Shown: in pieces, positions 31,441 through 40,127 of the stretch
Layout of the letters: every line of letters starts with the position of its first letter
Position numbering within the stretch: the stretch's first letter is position 1
From: Leyella stercorea
GTDB lineage: Bacteria > Bacteroidota > Bacteroidia > Bacteroidales > Bacteroidaceae
Length of the DNA: 51,777 bases
Reading direction: 5' to 3'
Assembly (NCBI RefSeq): GCF_019052365.1
Contig: NZ_JAHQUY010000014.1
Span: forward strand, 1-51,777
Program-made: the position numbers and the translations under genes
The notes under the pieces: generated by a model
What the model saw: the letters and a program-made list of their open reading frames with translations, nothing else
Told to the model about the DNA's origin: nothing
The model's database searches: none

Positions 31441-31821
31441 ATGGCAGAAAAGACACGTTACTCGGACGAGGAGCTTGAGGAGTTCCGCGCGATAATAAAT
31501 GAAAAGTTACGACTCGCCCGTCGCGATTTCAACTCGATGATGGACCAGTTGCGTAACACAGACGGCAATGGCATAGAAGATACGTCTCCAACATATAAGG
31601 CTCTTGAAGAGGGTAGCGCTTCGCAGTCGAAAGAAGAGATTGCGCAGATGGCAAACCGTCAGCAGAAGTTCATCCAAGGACTTGAGGCTGCTTTGGTGCG
31701 TGTGGAGAACAAGACTTATGGCATCGACCGCATTACTGGCGAACTCATTCCGAAGGAACGTCTTCGCGTCGTACCTCATGCTACACTTAGTGTCGAATCT
31801 AAAAATGCACGTAAAAAGTAG
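31441..31821 (+). CDS. TraR/DksA-family protein lacking zinc cysteines, 126 aa
   Basis: The coiled-coil N-terminal half (EELEEFRAIINEKLRLARRDF) and the C-terminal pattern YGIDRITGELIPKERLRVVPHATL match the DksA/TraR family, which binds in the RNA polymerase secondary channel and works with ppGpp. The cysteines that bind zinc in E. coli DksA are missing: I see none in the protein. Cysteine-less DksA relatives exist in several bacteria. It sits between ileS and lspA, an arrangement I associate with Bacteroidetes. Confidence 0.85.
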   Translation: MAEKTRYSDEELEEFRAIINEKLRLARRDFNSMMDQLRNTDGNGIEDTSPTYKALEEGSASQSKEEIAQMANRQQKFIQGLEAALVRVENKTYGIDRITGELIPKERLRVVPHATLSVESKNARKK

Positions 31822-31838
31822 TAGATACTACAAATTGT

Positions 31839-31898
31839 GAGTGTATCAAGTCTGCATATATATATATATAATAATGTATGCACGAACTTGGTACACTC
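31839..31898 (+). terminator. Long hairpin between the dksA-like gene and lspA
   Basis: GAGTGTATCAAGT (31839-31851) pairs with ACTTGGTACACTC (31886-31898), 12 Watson-Crick pairs and one wobble. A second inner stem TGCATA/TATGCA surrounds a run of alternating TA. It may terminate or attenuate. Confidence 0.6.
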
Positions 31899-31917
31899 CC
31901 ATATTTTTTAATAATCG

Positions 31918-32547
31918 ATGATACGGAACAACAAAACATTTAAAGCTTGGATGGCAGTAGCTATTGTAGTGGCTATACTGCTTATCGACCAAATCATTAA
32001 AATTGAAGTGAAGACCAATATGACACTCGGCGAAGCTAAGCGAGTGACAGATTGGTTCTATATCGAATTTATTGAGAATAACGGAATGGCTTATGGTATG
32101 AAGTTCATTAATAAACTCGTACTCAGCCTCTTTCGTCTCTTTGCTATAGGCTTTATTGGCTATTATCTTGCTAAGATTATCAAGAAAAATGTGGCACCTT
32201 TAGGATATATCGTGTTAATCGCAATGGTGCTTGCTGGAGCTGCCGGTAACTTGATTGACTGCCTTTTCTATGGTCTTATATTCGACGCTTCAACACCATT
32301 CACCGTATCTCAATTTGTTCCGTTCGGCGAGGGATATTCTTCATTCCTTCACGGCAAGGTGGTAGATATGTTCTACTTTCCGATTATTCAGACAACATGG
32401 CCTGAGTGGGTTCCGTATTTCGGAGGCTCAGAATATGTGTTCTTCTCTCCAGTCTTCAACTTCGCTGACGCATGTATCAGCGTCGGAGTTGTGGCTTTGT
32501 TGCTGTTCTACAGAAAACAGTTGGAAGTTTTGTTCTCTAACAAATAA
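31918..32547 (+). CDS. lspA: Lipoprotein signal peptidase
   Basis: This inner-membrane aspartyl protease removes signal peptides from prolipoproteins. The catalytic Asp residues are in AGNLIDCLFYG and VFNFADACISVG. The N-terminal motif DQIIKIEVKTNM is also family-like. Length is 209 aa, longer than the roughly 165 aa of E. coli, mainly through an insertion between the catalytic segments (VSQFVPFGEGYSSF), as often seen in Bacteroidetes. Four membrane helices are visible. The following lipoprotein gene starts 8 bp later. Confidence 0.95.
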   Translation: MIRNNKTFKAWMAVAIVVAILLIDQIIKIEVKTNMTLGEAKRVTDWFYIEFIENNGMAYGMKFINKLVLSLFRLFAIGFIGYYLAKIIKKNVAPLGYIVLIAMVLAGAAGNLIDCLFYGLIFDASTPFTVSQFVPFGEGYSSFLHGKVVDMFYFPIIQTTWPEWVPYFGGSEYVFFSPVFNFADACISVGVVALLLFYRKQLEVLFSNK

Positions 32548-32555
32548 CAATCATA

Positions 32556-33452
32556 ATGCAAAGAGTTATATATTACGTCATAGTAATCGTGTCTGTGTTG
32601 GGCATCGTAAGCTGTAAGCCTGGTATACCGCGCAAATATCTGAAGTCGGACAAGATGGCGGACATCATGTACGACTATCATATTGCGGAGGGTATACAGA
32701 ACGTGCAGGCTACTGGCGACACAGTTACCATGCGTGCTTACTTGGCATATATATTGAAGAAGCATAAGGTGAGTCAGGCAGATTTCGACTCATCGTTGGT
32801 ATATTATACGCGTCATACAAAACTTCTTGAGGACGTATACGATAAGGTTGCGGAAAGACTTAACAACGAGTCGGCTATCTATGGCGGATCGCAGTTGAAT
32901 TTCGGCGAGGATGTCAGCAATTCCGACACAACCAACGTTTGGCAGTTGTCACCTACTATGATTCTCTCGCCCTATTCTGCATTCAACCGTAAGACTTTTG
33001 AGGTAAAGGCCGACACTTCTTATCATGAAGGCGATAAGATTATGCTCGACTTCGACACAAAGTTTATCTATCAGGATGGTGTTAGGGATGGTTCTGCGGT
33101 ACTTGCTGTGACCTACGGCAACGATTCAGTTGAGGAAGTCAGCAACTCGCTCATGTCGAGCACTCACTACCATCTGCAGATTAACAATACGGGTCGTCTG
33201 AAGATTAAGAACATAAAGGGTTTCTGGGTGCACAACAATACGCAGAACCAGGATCTGACTTCAAAAACGACATTGAAGATGTTGCTCATTACGAATATCA
33301 AGTTGATTCGTATGCACACAAAACCCTCGGAATCGTCGGACAACAACGAATCTGCTGAGGGCAATAAAACCGACTCGTTGAAGCGAAAAGGTAAGGATAG
33401 CTTGGTTATAAAGAAACCAGCTAAGCCGTTATTGCTAAAGCAAACAAAATAA
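32556..33452 (+). CDS. DUF4296 lipoprotein, 298 aa
   Basis: The signal peptide ends in a lipobox-like VLGIVSC, followed by KPGIPRKYLKSDKMADIMYDYHIAEGI, the start of the DUF4296 region of uncharacterised Bacteroidetes lipoproteins. The middle is beta-rich and the C-terminus is Lys/Ser-rich (KRKGKDSLVIKKPAKPLL). It lies directly behind lspA, so the two are likely co-transcribed. The function is unknown. Confidence 0.85.
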   Translation: MQRVIYYVIVIVSVLGIVSCKPGIPRKYLKSDKMADIMYDYHIAEGIQNVQATGDTVTMRAYLAYILKKHKVSQADFDSSLVYYTRHTKLLEDVYDKVAERLNNESAIYGGSQLNFGEDVSNSDTTNVWQLSPTMILSPYSAFNRKTFEVKADTSYHEGDKIMLDFDTKFIYQDGVRDGSAVLAVTYGNDSVEEVSNSLMSSTHYHLQINNTGRLKIKNIKGFWVHNNTQNQDLTSKTTLKMLLITNIKLIRMHTKPSESSDNNESAEGNKTDSLKRKGKDSLVIKKPAKPLLLKQTK

Positions 33453-33464
33453 TTTGTTGCGGTT

Positions 33465-33671
33465 ATGGGCAAACTTTATGCAGCCAACCGAGTAGTTAGT
33501 GCTGATAGCACAATTACGAATGGAGTGGTGGAGATAGAGAATGCGGTTGTTAAGCGGGTGTTCGAACTTGAAAAAGAGATTGCATTCACAACATGGCTTG
33601 GAGGAACCATTTATTTAAAGGAGACAGAATATGGACTGCAGGCTTTCAAAGACAATAATATACTAATATAA
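33465..33671 (+). CDS. Small hypothetical protein, 68 aa
   Basis: The product MGKLYAANRVVSADSTITNG then VVEIENAVVKRVFELE is a short beta-strand protein with no recognised family. Conserved-looking placement between the DUF4296 gene and nadC (12 bp and 23 bp gaps) suggests a real operon member. The function is unknown. Confidence 0.65.
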   Translation: MGKLYAANRVVSADSTITNGVVEIENAVVKRVFELEKEIAFTTWLGGTIYLKETEYGLQAFKDNNILI

Positions 33672-33694
33672 TAACAAACTAAAATTAAAAGATT

Positions 33695-34546
33695 ATGTTA
33701 AGCGTAAACGAATTAGAAGATCGACTTATCGATTTGGCATTTGCAGAAGACATAGGTGATGGCGACCACACAACCTTGTGTTGTATTCCTGAGGACGCTA
33801 TGGGCAAATCGCACCTTCTCATTAAGGAGGATGGAATCCTTGCTGGTGTAGAGGTAGCAAAGCGCGTGTTCGCAAAGTTCGATCCTACTATGCAGGTAGA
33901 GGTGCTTATCAACGATGGCACACCTGTGAAGAAGGGCGACATTGCAATGGTTGTTACTGCTAAGGTTCGTTCTCTGCTCCAGACAGAGCGCCTCATGCTC
34001 AACATTATGCAGCGTATGAGCGGCATCGCTACAATGACAAACAAATATGTTGAGCGTCTGAAGGGCACAAAGACTCACGTGCTTGATACACGCAAGACAA
34101 CTCCTGGTCTGCGTATGCTCGAGAAGCAGGCTGTGAAGATTGGCGGTGGCATGAACCATCGTATCGGTCTATTCGATATGATTCTTCTGAAAGACAATCA
34201 TATTGACTTCTGTGGTGGCATCACAAACGCTATCACACGTTGCCATGAGTATCTCAAGGAGAAGGGTCTCGACCTTAAGATTGAAATTGAGGTGCGCAAC
34301 TTCGACGAGCTTGCAGAGGCGATGAATTGCGGTGGCATCAACCGTATCATGCTCGACAACTTCTCTGTAGCTGACACAAAGAAGGCTGTTGATATCGTTG
34401 GCGGAAAGTTTGAGACGGAGTCGAGTGGTGGTATCACTTTCGATACAATCCGCGACTATGCAGAGTGTGGTGTTGACTTCATCTCAGTTGGTGCTCTTAC
34501 TCACTCGGTAAAGGGTCTTGACATGAGCTTCAAGGCTTGCGATTAA
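33695..34546 (+). CDS. nadC: Nicotinate-nucleotide pyrophosphorylase (carboxylating)
   Basis: It converts quinolinate and PRPP to nicotinate mononucleotide, CO2 and PPi in de novo NAD synthesis. The 283-aa length is normal. Signatures are DTRKTTPGLRMLEKQAVKIGG, NHRIGLFDMILLKDNH and the C-terminal VDFISVGALTHSVKGLDMS. The start MLSVNELEDRLIDLAFAED is family-like. Neither nadA nor nadB is in this window. Confidence 0.97.
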   Translation: MLSVNELEDRLIDLAFAEDIGDGDHTTLCCIPEDAMGKSHLLIKEDGILAGVEVAKRVFAKFDPTMQVEVLINDGTPVKKGDIAMVVTAKVRSLLQTERLMLNIMQRMSGIATMTNKYVERLKGTKTHVLDTRKTTPGLRMLEKQAVKIGGGMNHRIGLFDMILLKDNHIDFCGGITNAITRCHEYLKEKGLDLKIEIEVRNFDELAEAMNCGGINRIMLDNFSVADTKKAVDIVGGKFETESSGGITFDTIRDYAECGVDFISVGALTHSVKGLDMSFKACD

Positions 34547-34560
34547 ATATAGCGAAGCCT

Positions 34561-36189
34561 ATGAAATCATTAATTCTTTCAGCAGCAATGCTCCTTGCTT
34601 CAAGCGGAGCATTCGCTTGCTCTAATCTCATTGTAGGTAAGAAGGCGAGTGTTGACGGTTCGGTCATGGTGTCTTACAATGCTGACGATTACGGTATGTT
34701 CGGTCATCTTTGCCATTATCCGGCAGGCACTCACCCAAAGGGCTCAATGCGCCAGATTTACGATTGGGATTCTGGCGTGTATCATGGAGAGATTGAGGAA
34801 GCGCCAGTTACTTATAACGTTATAGGTAATATCAACGAGTTTCAGCTTTCAATCGGCGAGACCACGTATGGCGGTCGTGAGGAGATGGTCGATTCAACTG
34901 GAATTCTTGATTACGGATCGCTTATTTACGTAACTTTGCAACGCGCAAAGACTGCACGTGAGGCAATCAGCGTAATGACTTCTCTTGTAGAGAAGTATGG
35001 TTATAACTCGGAAGGCGAAACTTTCTCTATCTGCGACCCAAACGAAGCTTGGATTATGGAGATGCAGGGTACGGGTGCAGGTTCAAAAGGCGTTGTTTGG
35101 GTAGCAATGCGCATACCTGATGATGCTATTTGTGCACATGCAAACCAAAGCCGTATCGGCAAGTTCAACATGAAGGACAAGAAGAACGTGCTTTACTCAA
35201 AGAATGTAATCTCTTACGCTCGTAAGATGGGATGGTTCAATGGTAAGGATTCTGACTTCTCGTGGAAGAATACATACGCATTCCCAGACTTCTCTGGTCG
35301 TCGTTTCTGCGACGCACGTGTTTGGAGCTTCTTCAATCACTATGCTGACGACTTCGACCGCTACTTGCCTTGGGCTTTAGGTAAGGATAAGGATGCAGAG
35401 GACATGCCTTTGTGGATTGTTCCTAACCGTAAGCTTTCTGTGGCTGATGTAGAGAACGGCATGCGCGACCATTATGAAGGTACAGCTCTTGCACTCGACA
35501 CAACAAGCATTGGTGGCGGTATCTATGAGATGCCTTATCGCCCGACTCCTTTGACTTTCACCGTTGATGGCAAGCAGTATTTCAACGAGCGTCCTATCTC
35601 TACGCAGCAGACTGCTTTCACATTTGTGTCGCAGTTGCGTTCATGGTTGCCACGCGAAATCGGTGGAGTATTGTGGTTCGGCAATGACGATGCAAACATG
35701 GTAGCGTATACACCGGTATATTGCGGCAATACTGTTCAGCCAGCATGCTACAACACGAAGGGTGCTGATGCTGTTACATTCAGTTCTGACAACGCTTTCT
35801 GGCTTTGCAACATGGTGAGCAATATGGTCTATCCACGCTATTCGCAGTTGTTCCCGGAACTTAAGGCAGTTCGCGATTCGCTCGAAACAAGCTACTTCGC
35901 AAATCAAACTTCAATAGAGAAGCAGGCTGCCGACTTGTATCAGACAGATAAGGCTGCAGCTTTGAAACTCCTGAACAACTACAGCAATACAAAGGCTGAT
36001 GAGATGCTTGCCAGCTGGAAGCATCTTGCTACACGTATCATTGTCAAGTACAACGACATGGCTGTAAAGAAGGAGAAAGACGGCAAGTTGCTCCAGTCTG
36101 TAACACGTCCTGGTTATCCGGCAAGCTTCGGACGCAAGCTTGTAAAGGAAACCGGCGATTGGTATGCAGTTCCGGTTGAAAAGAAATAA
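34561..36189 (+). CDS. C69 family dipeptidase, 542 aa
   Basis: The family consists of N-terminal-nucleophile peptidases (dipeptidase A of Lactobacillus is the model). The start at 34561 gives a signal peptide MKSLILSAAMLLASSGAFA; an earlier in-frame start overlaps nadC. The catalytic Cys is the first mature residue (AFA-CSNLIVGKKASVDGS), so signal cleavage would also expose the nucleophile. The motif GDISWAR-like region is replaced by EAWIMEMQGTGAGSKGVVW. The product is exported and about the expected length. It probably supplies amino acids from dipeptides together with peptidases such as DPP IV. Confidence 0.9.
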   Translation: MKSLILSAAMLLASSGAFACSNLIVGKKASVDGSVMVSYNADDYGMFGHLCHYPAGTHPKGSMRQIYDWDSGVYHGEIEEAPVTYNVIGNINEFQLSIGETTYGGREEMVDSTGILDYGSLIYVTLQRAKTAREAISVMTSLVEKYGYNSEGETFSICDPNEAWIMEMQGTGAGSKGVVWVAMRIPDDAICAHANQSRIGKFNMKDKKNVLYSKNVISYARKMGWFNGKDSDFSWKNTYAFPDFSGRRFCDARVWSFFNHYADDFDRYLPWALGKDKDAEDMPLWIVPNRKLSVADVENGMRDHYEGTALALDTTSIGGGIYEMPYRPTPLTFTVDGKQYFNERPISTQQTAFTFVSQLRSWLPREIGGVLWFGNDDANMVAYTPVYCGNTVQPACYNTKGADAVTFSSDNAFWLCNMVSNMVYPRYSQLFPELKAVRDSLETSYFANQTSIEKQAADLYQTDKAAALKLLNNYSNTKADEMLASWKHLATRIIVKYNDMAVKKEKDGKLLQSVTRPGYPASFGRKLVKETGDWYAVPVEKK

Positions 36190-36209
36190 TCGATAATGGC
36201 ATAATAAAT

Positions 36210-36266
36210 AAGGATAATTATGATTGCTGTAATATTTAAACAGCTTTCATAATTATCCTTTTTTTT
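36210..36266 (+). terminator. Rho-independent terminator after the C69 gene
   Basis: AAGGATAATTATGA (36210-36223) pairs with TCATAATTATCCTT (36247-36260), then a run of T follows. The loop holds a further small stem. Confidence 0.85.
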
Positions 36267-36342
36267 ATTGTAAAAGCACGGAGTGCGTGCTTTAAAACTT
36301 ATAAAGTATTATTCTAAATGTCCTTGCTTACAAGCATTAGCA

Positions 36343-38004
36343 CTACTTGTACAAGTAGCGCTTGATGCTCTTCTTAGGTGTCTTCTCAAACTCCTCTTTC
36401 ACAATCTCAATAGCAGCAAGACGGCAGTAGGGTGGTTGTGAAGCATTGAGCTCCTGGCGGTTCTCCTCCATGATGTTCTCAAGGTCGGAGTCGTTGAGCT
36501 GCATTGTAGCAGCCTCGTCGAAGTCAGGGTAAACAAGACCAACAAGTTTCTCGCCACGTTGAACGACAATGCACTCGTTAACCATATTCAGCGAGTTGAG
36601 CTTATCCTCAATCTCCTCCGGATAGATGTTCTGACCAGAAGCACCGAGAAGCATATTCTTTGAGCGTCCCTTAATAAATACATTGCCGTCTGCGTCCATA
36701 AGACCGAGGTCGCCGGTATGATACCAGCCATCTGCATCGAGTGTCTGTGCTGTAGCCTCTTCGTTCTTGAAGTATCCGAGCATTACGTTAAGACCACGAG
36801 CAAGAATCTCGCCAGGTACATTCTGCGGATCCGGGCTGTCAATCTTAACCTCCATGTGTACAACAGGCTTGCCGCACGAACCTGCAACAAAGTCGTGACA
36901 ATCTGCATAGCATATAATAGGAGCACACTCGGTAGCGCCGTAACCAACAGTATACGGGAATTCAATACGCTGCAAGAACTGCTCTACTTCCTGGTTGAAA
37001 GCAGCACCGCCAACGATAATCTCATAGAACTTGCCACCGAACGCATTTACAACCTGCTCGCGAATCTTCTCGAAAACCTTCTTGTTTACAAACGGCATGT
37101 TGAGCAACAGACGCATGCGATTGGTCTGAAGCTTAGGCAGCACCTTTTTGCGGATAATCTTCTCGATAACCAAAGGTACAGCAATGATGATTGCTGGCTT
37201 TACTTCTGCAAAGGCTGCAGCGATGATAGCCGGAGAAGGAACGCGTGTAAGGTAGAACACGTGACATCCGAAGAGGAATTCGAAGAGGAATTCGAACGCC
37301 ATGCCATACATGTGCGCCATAGGGAGAATACTGATGACATTATCGCCCTTCTTAATGTGCTTGGCCACGGCAGTCATAGCAAAGTCGTAGTTGCTCCACA
37401 TTGCGCGGTACGGAATCATAACACCCTTAGAGAAACCGGTAGTGCCAGAAGTGTAATTGATAAGCGCCAACTCCTCTGGGCTTTGCTCTCTGTAATAGTG
37501 TACGTGCTCCTTACGGAAGAACTTAGGATATTTCTCACCGAACATGGCGTTAAGATGTTCGCGAGCATAAGTAAGCTTATCAGTACGAGACACAACGAGC
37601 GAATAGTCGGGGATGTAGATAATGCCTTCAAGATCGGGCATCTTTGTTTGGTCGATGATTGTAGCAACATAGTCACCAACGAAGAGCAACTTTGCTTCGC
37701 TATGATTTACAATGTTGTGAATCTGATCGGCTGTGAACTCATGAAGAATAGGAACAGCTACAGCGCCGTAGGTAAGTGTTGCGAGGAAAGCTACAGCCCA
37801 ATTGGAGCTATTACGTCCGCAGAGCGCAATTTTGTCACCACGCTGCACACCACTACTTTCAAACATAATGTGGAGCTTTTCAATCTTGCGAGCTACATCA
37901 TGATACTGTAAAGTTGCGCCTTTAAAATCGGTAAGAGCATCCTTATCCCAATTGTTGACGATGCTCTTTTCTATAAGTTCGTTAAAACTTGGTATTTCAA
38001 TCAT
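36343..38004 (-). CDS. AMP-binding long-chain acyl-CoA ligase, 553 aa
   Basis: It activates fatty acids with ATP and CoA. The motifs are NYTSGTTGFSKGVMIPYRAM (ATP/AMP binding), GYGATECAPIICYA and GWYHTGDLGLMDADGNVFIKGR, ending KTPKKSIKRYLYK. The start MIEIPSFNELIEKSIVNNW (38004) is preferred over an upstream in-frame ATG that lies in the regulatory repeats. It may recycle membrane or dietary fatty acids. Five TTGTGCAA-like sites lie over its promoter, so regulation seems strong. The exact substrate is not visible. Confidence 0.92.
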   Translation of the reverse strand: MIEIPSFNELIEKSIVNNWDKDALTDFKGATLQYHDVARKIEKLHIMFESSGVQRGDKIALCGRNSSNWAVAFLATLTYGAVAVPILHEFTADQIHNIVNHSEAKLLFVGDYVATIIDQTKMPDLEGIIYIPDYSLVVSRTDKLTYAREHLNAMFGEKYPKFFRKEHVHYYREQSPEELALINYTSGTTGFSKGVMIPYRAMWSNYDFAMTAVAKHIKKGDNVISILPMAHMYGMAFEFLFEFLFGCHVFYLTRVPSPAIIAAAFAEVKPAIIIAVPLVIEKIIRKKVLPKLQTNRMRLLLNMPFVNKKVFEKIREQVVNAFGGKFYEIIVGGAAFNQEVEQFLQRIEFPYTVGYGATECAPIICYADCHDFVAGSCGKPVVHMEVKIDSPDPQNVPGEILARGLNVMLGYFKNEEATAQTLDADGWYHTGDLGLMDADGNVFIKGRSKNMLLGASGQNIYPEEIEDKLNSLNMVNECIVVQRGEKLVGLVYPDFDEAATMQLNDSDLENIMEENRQELNASQPPYCRLAAIEIVKEEFEKTPKKSIKRYLYK

Positions 38005-38092
38005 TTGCACAATAATAAAAAGTTTGTGCAAAGATACACACTTATTTGCACAACACCAAAAGTTGTGTGCAATATTTTAGGTATTTGTGCAA
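38005..38092 (-). promoter_or_regulatory. Promoter with five TTGTGCAA-like sites
   Basis: On the minus strand TTTG (38057-38060) and TATCTTTG (38029-38036) are 20 nt apart, a perfect Bacteroidetes promoter. Sites reading TTGTGCAA or its reverse lie at 38005-38012, 38024-38031, 38046-38053, 38063-38072 (TTGTGTGCAA) and 38085-38092. Centres are 18-22 bp apart, about two helical turns, so a protein could bind cooperatively on one face. They cover the start codon, -7 box, spacer and -33 region. Confidence 0.75.
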
Positions 38093-38136
38093 ATAAGTAG
38101 TGTTTTTATAATGACTGCTTTAAAAGCAGAGGTTTA

Positions 38137-38934
38137 TTAATAGTCGTCGTCAGCAACATCCTCTGCTTCGAGGTTGAGGTCTTCCTCTGTTTCGAATGTT
38201 GTACGATAGCTTTCTTCTGTGAGCTTGTCCTCGTCGAAGTCGTCCTCATCATCGTCGTCGTATGAGTTGTCGTCGATTTCATCATCGAAATCGTCGTCCT
38301 CGTCACCATCGTACTTGTTGCTCTTTGGAGCGATGTCGTCATCCAAAACCGGCTGTTTCTCAACCTTCGGCTTAGCCTTTGCGAAGATAGCCTCAACCCA
38401 AAGACCCTTAGGGATCTCGAGCACGTCGTAGCCGTCGTTCACCTTTTTCTCGTACATGCCACCCGGCTTGTGCAGACGATCCTTAGGCAGGGTAGTGGTG
38501 CTGATATCGAAACCAGCCTCGATGATGTCCTGCACGCTCTGTGAAAGCGAGTCCCAGCCACCGCCGAAATTACGGTCGAGCACCTCCATGAGCTTTGCAG
38601 CAGAGATGTGGTGAATATTCTCGTATGTGAGGTCTGTAATGCGGTTGATGGCGCGCTTCTTGATGCCCCACTTCTTGTTTTCGTTGTCGTCGAAGTGGAT
38701 GTTGCCCACCTTGAAGTCGCGTGCCTCATATTTCTTTATGACCTCAGGCTTGTCTATCTTGATTTCTTCTATTTCAAAGGCACTACGTATAACGTCGATA
38801 TAGTGGTTGCGATTGTCTCTGAAATCCGACTCCTTTTCAGCGGTTTCCCACATTCTGAAAATGTCGTTTTCTTCAACTTCCCATACGTTACTCTTTGTTA
38901 GTGTCTTGAGTGTCAGAGCTTTTTGTTGTTTCAT
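38137..38934 (-). CDS. Hypothetical protein with acidic tail, 265 aa
   Basis: The first 190 residues are a mixed, charged domain (ENDIFRMWETAEKESDF, LMEVLDRNFGGGWDSLSQSVQ). The last 70 residues are extremely acidic (DEDDDFDDEIDDNSYDDDDEDDF). I do not recognise a family. Such tails occur in DNA-mimicking, histone-like-interacting or RNA polymerase-associated proteins. It starts at a typical ATATG leader. A small CTGCTT/AAGCAG hairpin (38115-38129) lies after its stop. Confidence 0.75.
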   Translation of the reverse strand: MKQQKALTLKTLTKSNVWEVEENDIFRMWETAEKESDFRDNRNHYIDVIRSAFEIEEIKIDKPEVIKKYEARDFKVGNIHFDDNENKKWGIKKRAINRITDLTYENIHHISAAKLMEVLDRNFGGGWDSLSQSVQDIIEAGFDISTTTLPKDRLHKPGGMYEKKVNDGYDVLEIPKGLWVEAIFAKAKPKVEKQPVLDDDIAPKSNKYDGDEDDDFDDEIDDNSYDDDDEDDFDEDKLTEESYRTTFETEEDLNLEAEDVADDDY

Positions 38935-39016
38935 ATATTATTAAAGTCTTATTATTTGTTACTTGATTTGTCAGTTACTATTGGCGTTTGTGTTTATCCT
39001 GTCGCCATTTTCGCTG

Positions 39017-39047
39017 CAAAAGTATATACTTTACTTATATCCTACAA
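39017..39047 (-). promoter_or_regulatory. Candidate promoter of the acidic-tail gene
   Basis: On the minus strand, TTG (39045-39047) and TACTTTTG (39017-39024) are separated by 20 nt, as in Bacteroidetes promoters. The start codon lies about 80 nt downstream. Confidence 0.5.
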
Positions 39048-39132
39048 GTTTTTACAATAATTTTTATGCGATTTACATGAAATTATTGCCTACATGTGGG
39101 TGTCATAATTGCACACTACCATCGGGGTGTGC

Positions 39133-40041
39133 TTATACGAGCAATCCGATAGTTACCAGAATCCCGTATATGAGCATGTTGCGGGCTGTCATGCCGAGCA
39201 CTTTATTCAGTTCTACACCCTTGTCTATGCGGTGCATCTCGATGGATGTTGCCGCATGGAACGGTATATATAACAAAGGTAGGAGCATAGCCGAATAGCC
39301 CATTGTATAAGTGGCAGCAATATTCAGCAGCACAGCCGCAATACCTATTATATAATAGAGCCATCTGCCTCCACGCGCTCCGATTCGTACTATCAGCGTG
39401 CGCTTACCAGCATGTCTGTCGTTATCGATGTCTCTATAATTGTTCACGATAAGCAGAGTGTCGATGATGAGTCCACAGGCTATAGACTGTACTATTACAG
39501 AAAGCGGGATAGACATGAGTGGAGTAGGCGGAGCCACGAGCCAATAAGTCATGCAGACCGGTACCAAACCGAAGAACACGAGCACAAGCACGTCTCCAAG
39601 TCCGAGATATGAGAACGAGATGGTGTAGAGAAAGCAGAATACTACGCAGGCAAAACCTACAAGTATCATCTCCCATCCTCCATAGTAGACAAGCGGCAGA
39701 CCGATAACACACGCCAAAAGAGTGGTATAAAGCAATCCGCGGCGCATGGCCGCAGCAGTAATCCAACCCTGAGCGCAGGCACGCTTCGGGCCAAGACGCT
39801 TTTCGTCATCCGAACCCTTCATAAAGTCGAAATAATCGTTCACGAAGTTGGCGTCTATCTGCATCACAAGAGCAAACAGCATGCAGAGCACAGCAGCGCC
39901 AACCCTCACAGCATCGCCATATTGAGCTATCGCAGCCGCAATCCCAATCATCACGGGCACGGCAGCGCCAGTTAGAGTCTTCGGACGAGCCGCAAGGAAC
40001 CATGCCTTCAAAGAATTTGTCGTTACATTCGATTCGTTCAT
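39133..40041 (-). CDS. menA: 1,4-dihydroxy-2-naphthoate polyprenyltransferase
   Basis: This UbiA-family membrane enzyme attaches the polyprenyl chain in menaquinone synthesis. The two Asp-rich motifs are NFVNDYFDFMKGSDDEKR and NNYRDIDNDRHAGKRT, and about eight membrane helices are visible. The start MNESNVTTNSLKAWFLAARPKTL (40041) is preferred; the longer in-frame reading has no leader. Length is 302 aa as expected. No other men genes lie nearby. Confidence 0.93.
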   Translation of the reverse strand: MNESNVTTNSLKAWFLAARPKTLTGAAVPVMIGIAAAIAQYGDAVRVGAAVLCMLFALVMQIDANFVNDYFDFMKGSDDEKRLGPKRACAQGWITAAAMRRGLLYTTLLACVIGLPLVYYGGWEMILVGFACVVFCFLYTISFSYLGLGDVLVLVFFGLVPVCMTYWLVAPPTPLMSIPLSVIVQSIACGLIIDTLLIVNNYRDIDNDRHAGKRTLIVRIGARGGRWLYYIIGIAAVLLNIAATYTMGYSAMLLPLLYIPFHAATSIEMHRIDKGVELNKVLGMTARNMLIYGILVTIGLLV

Positions 40042-40071
40042 CTTATTTATCAATATTAGTTGTGTATGTTC

Positions 40072-40105
40072 TTGCAAAATTAACCATAATAGATTAATTT
40101 TGCAA
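40072..40105. promoter_or_regulatory. Mirror-symmetric divergent promoter region
   Basis: TTGCAAAATTAA (40072-40083) and TTAATTTTGCAA (40094-40105) form a perfect 12-bp inverted repeat around a 10-nt centre. Each arm contains a TAATTTTG-like -7 box pointing outwards, one to menA and one to the HD gene. One regulator could control both. Confidence 0.6.
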
Positions 40106-40127
40106 TTAAAATTAAATTTTTCGAAAG

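Noticed and set aside
36718..37911. 397-codon plus-strand frame
   Set aside because: It is antisense to the acyl-CoA ligase, whose motifs are unmistakable.
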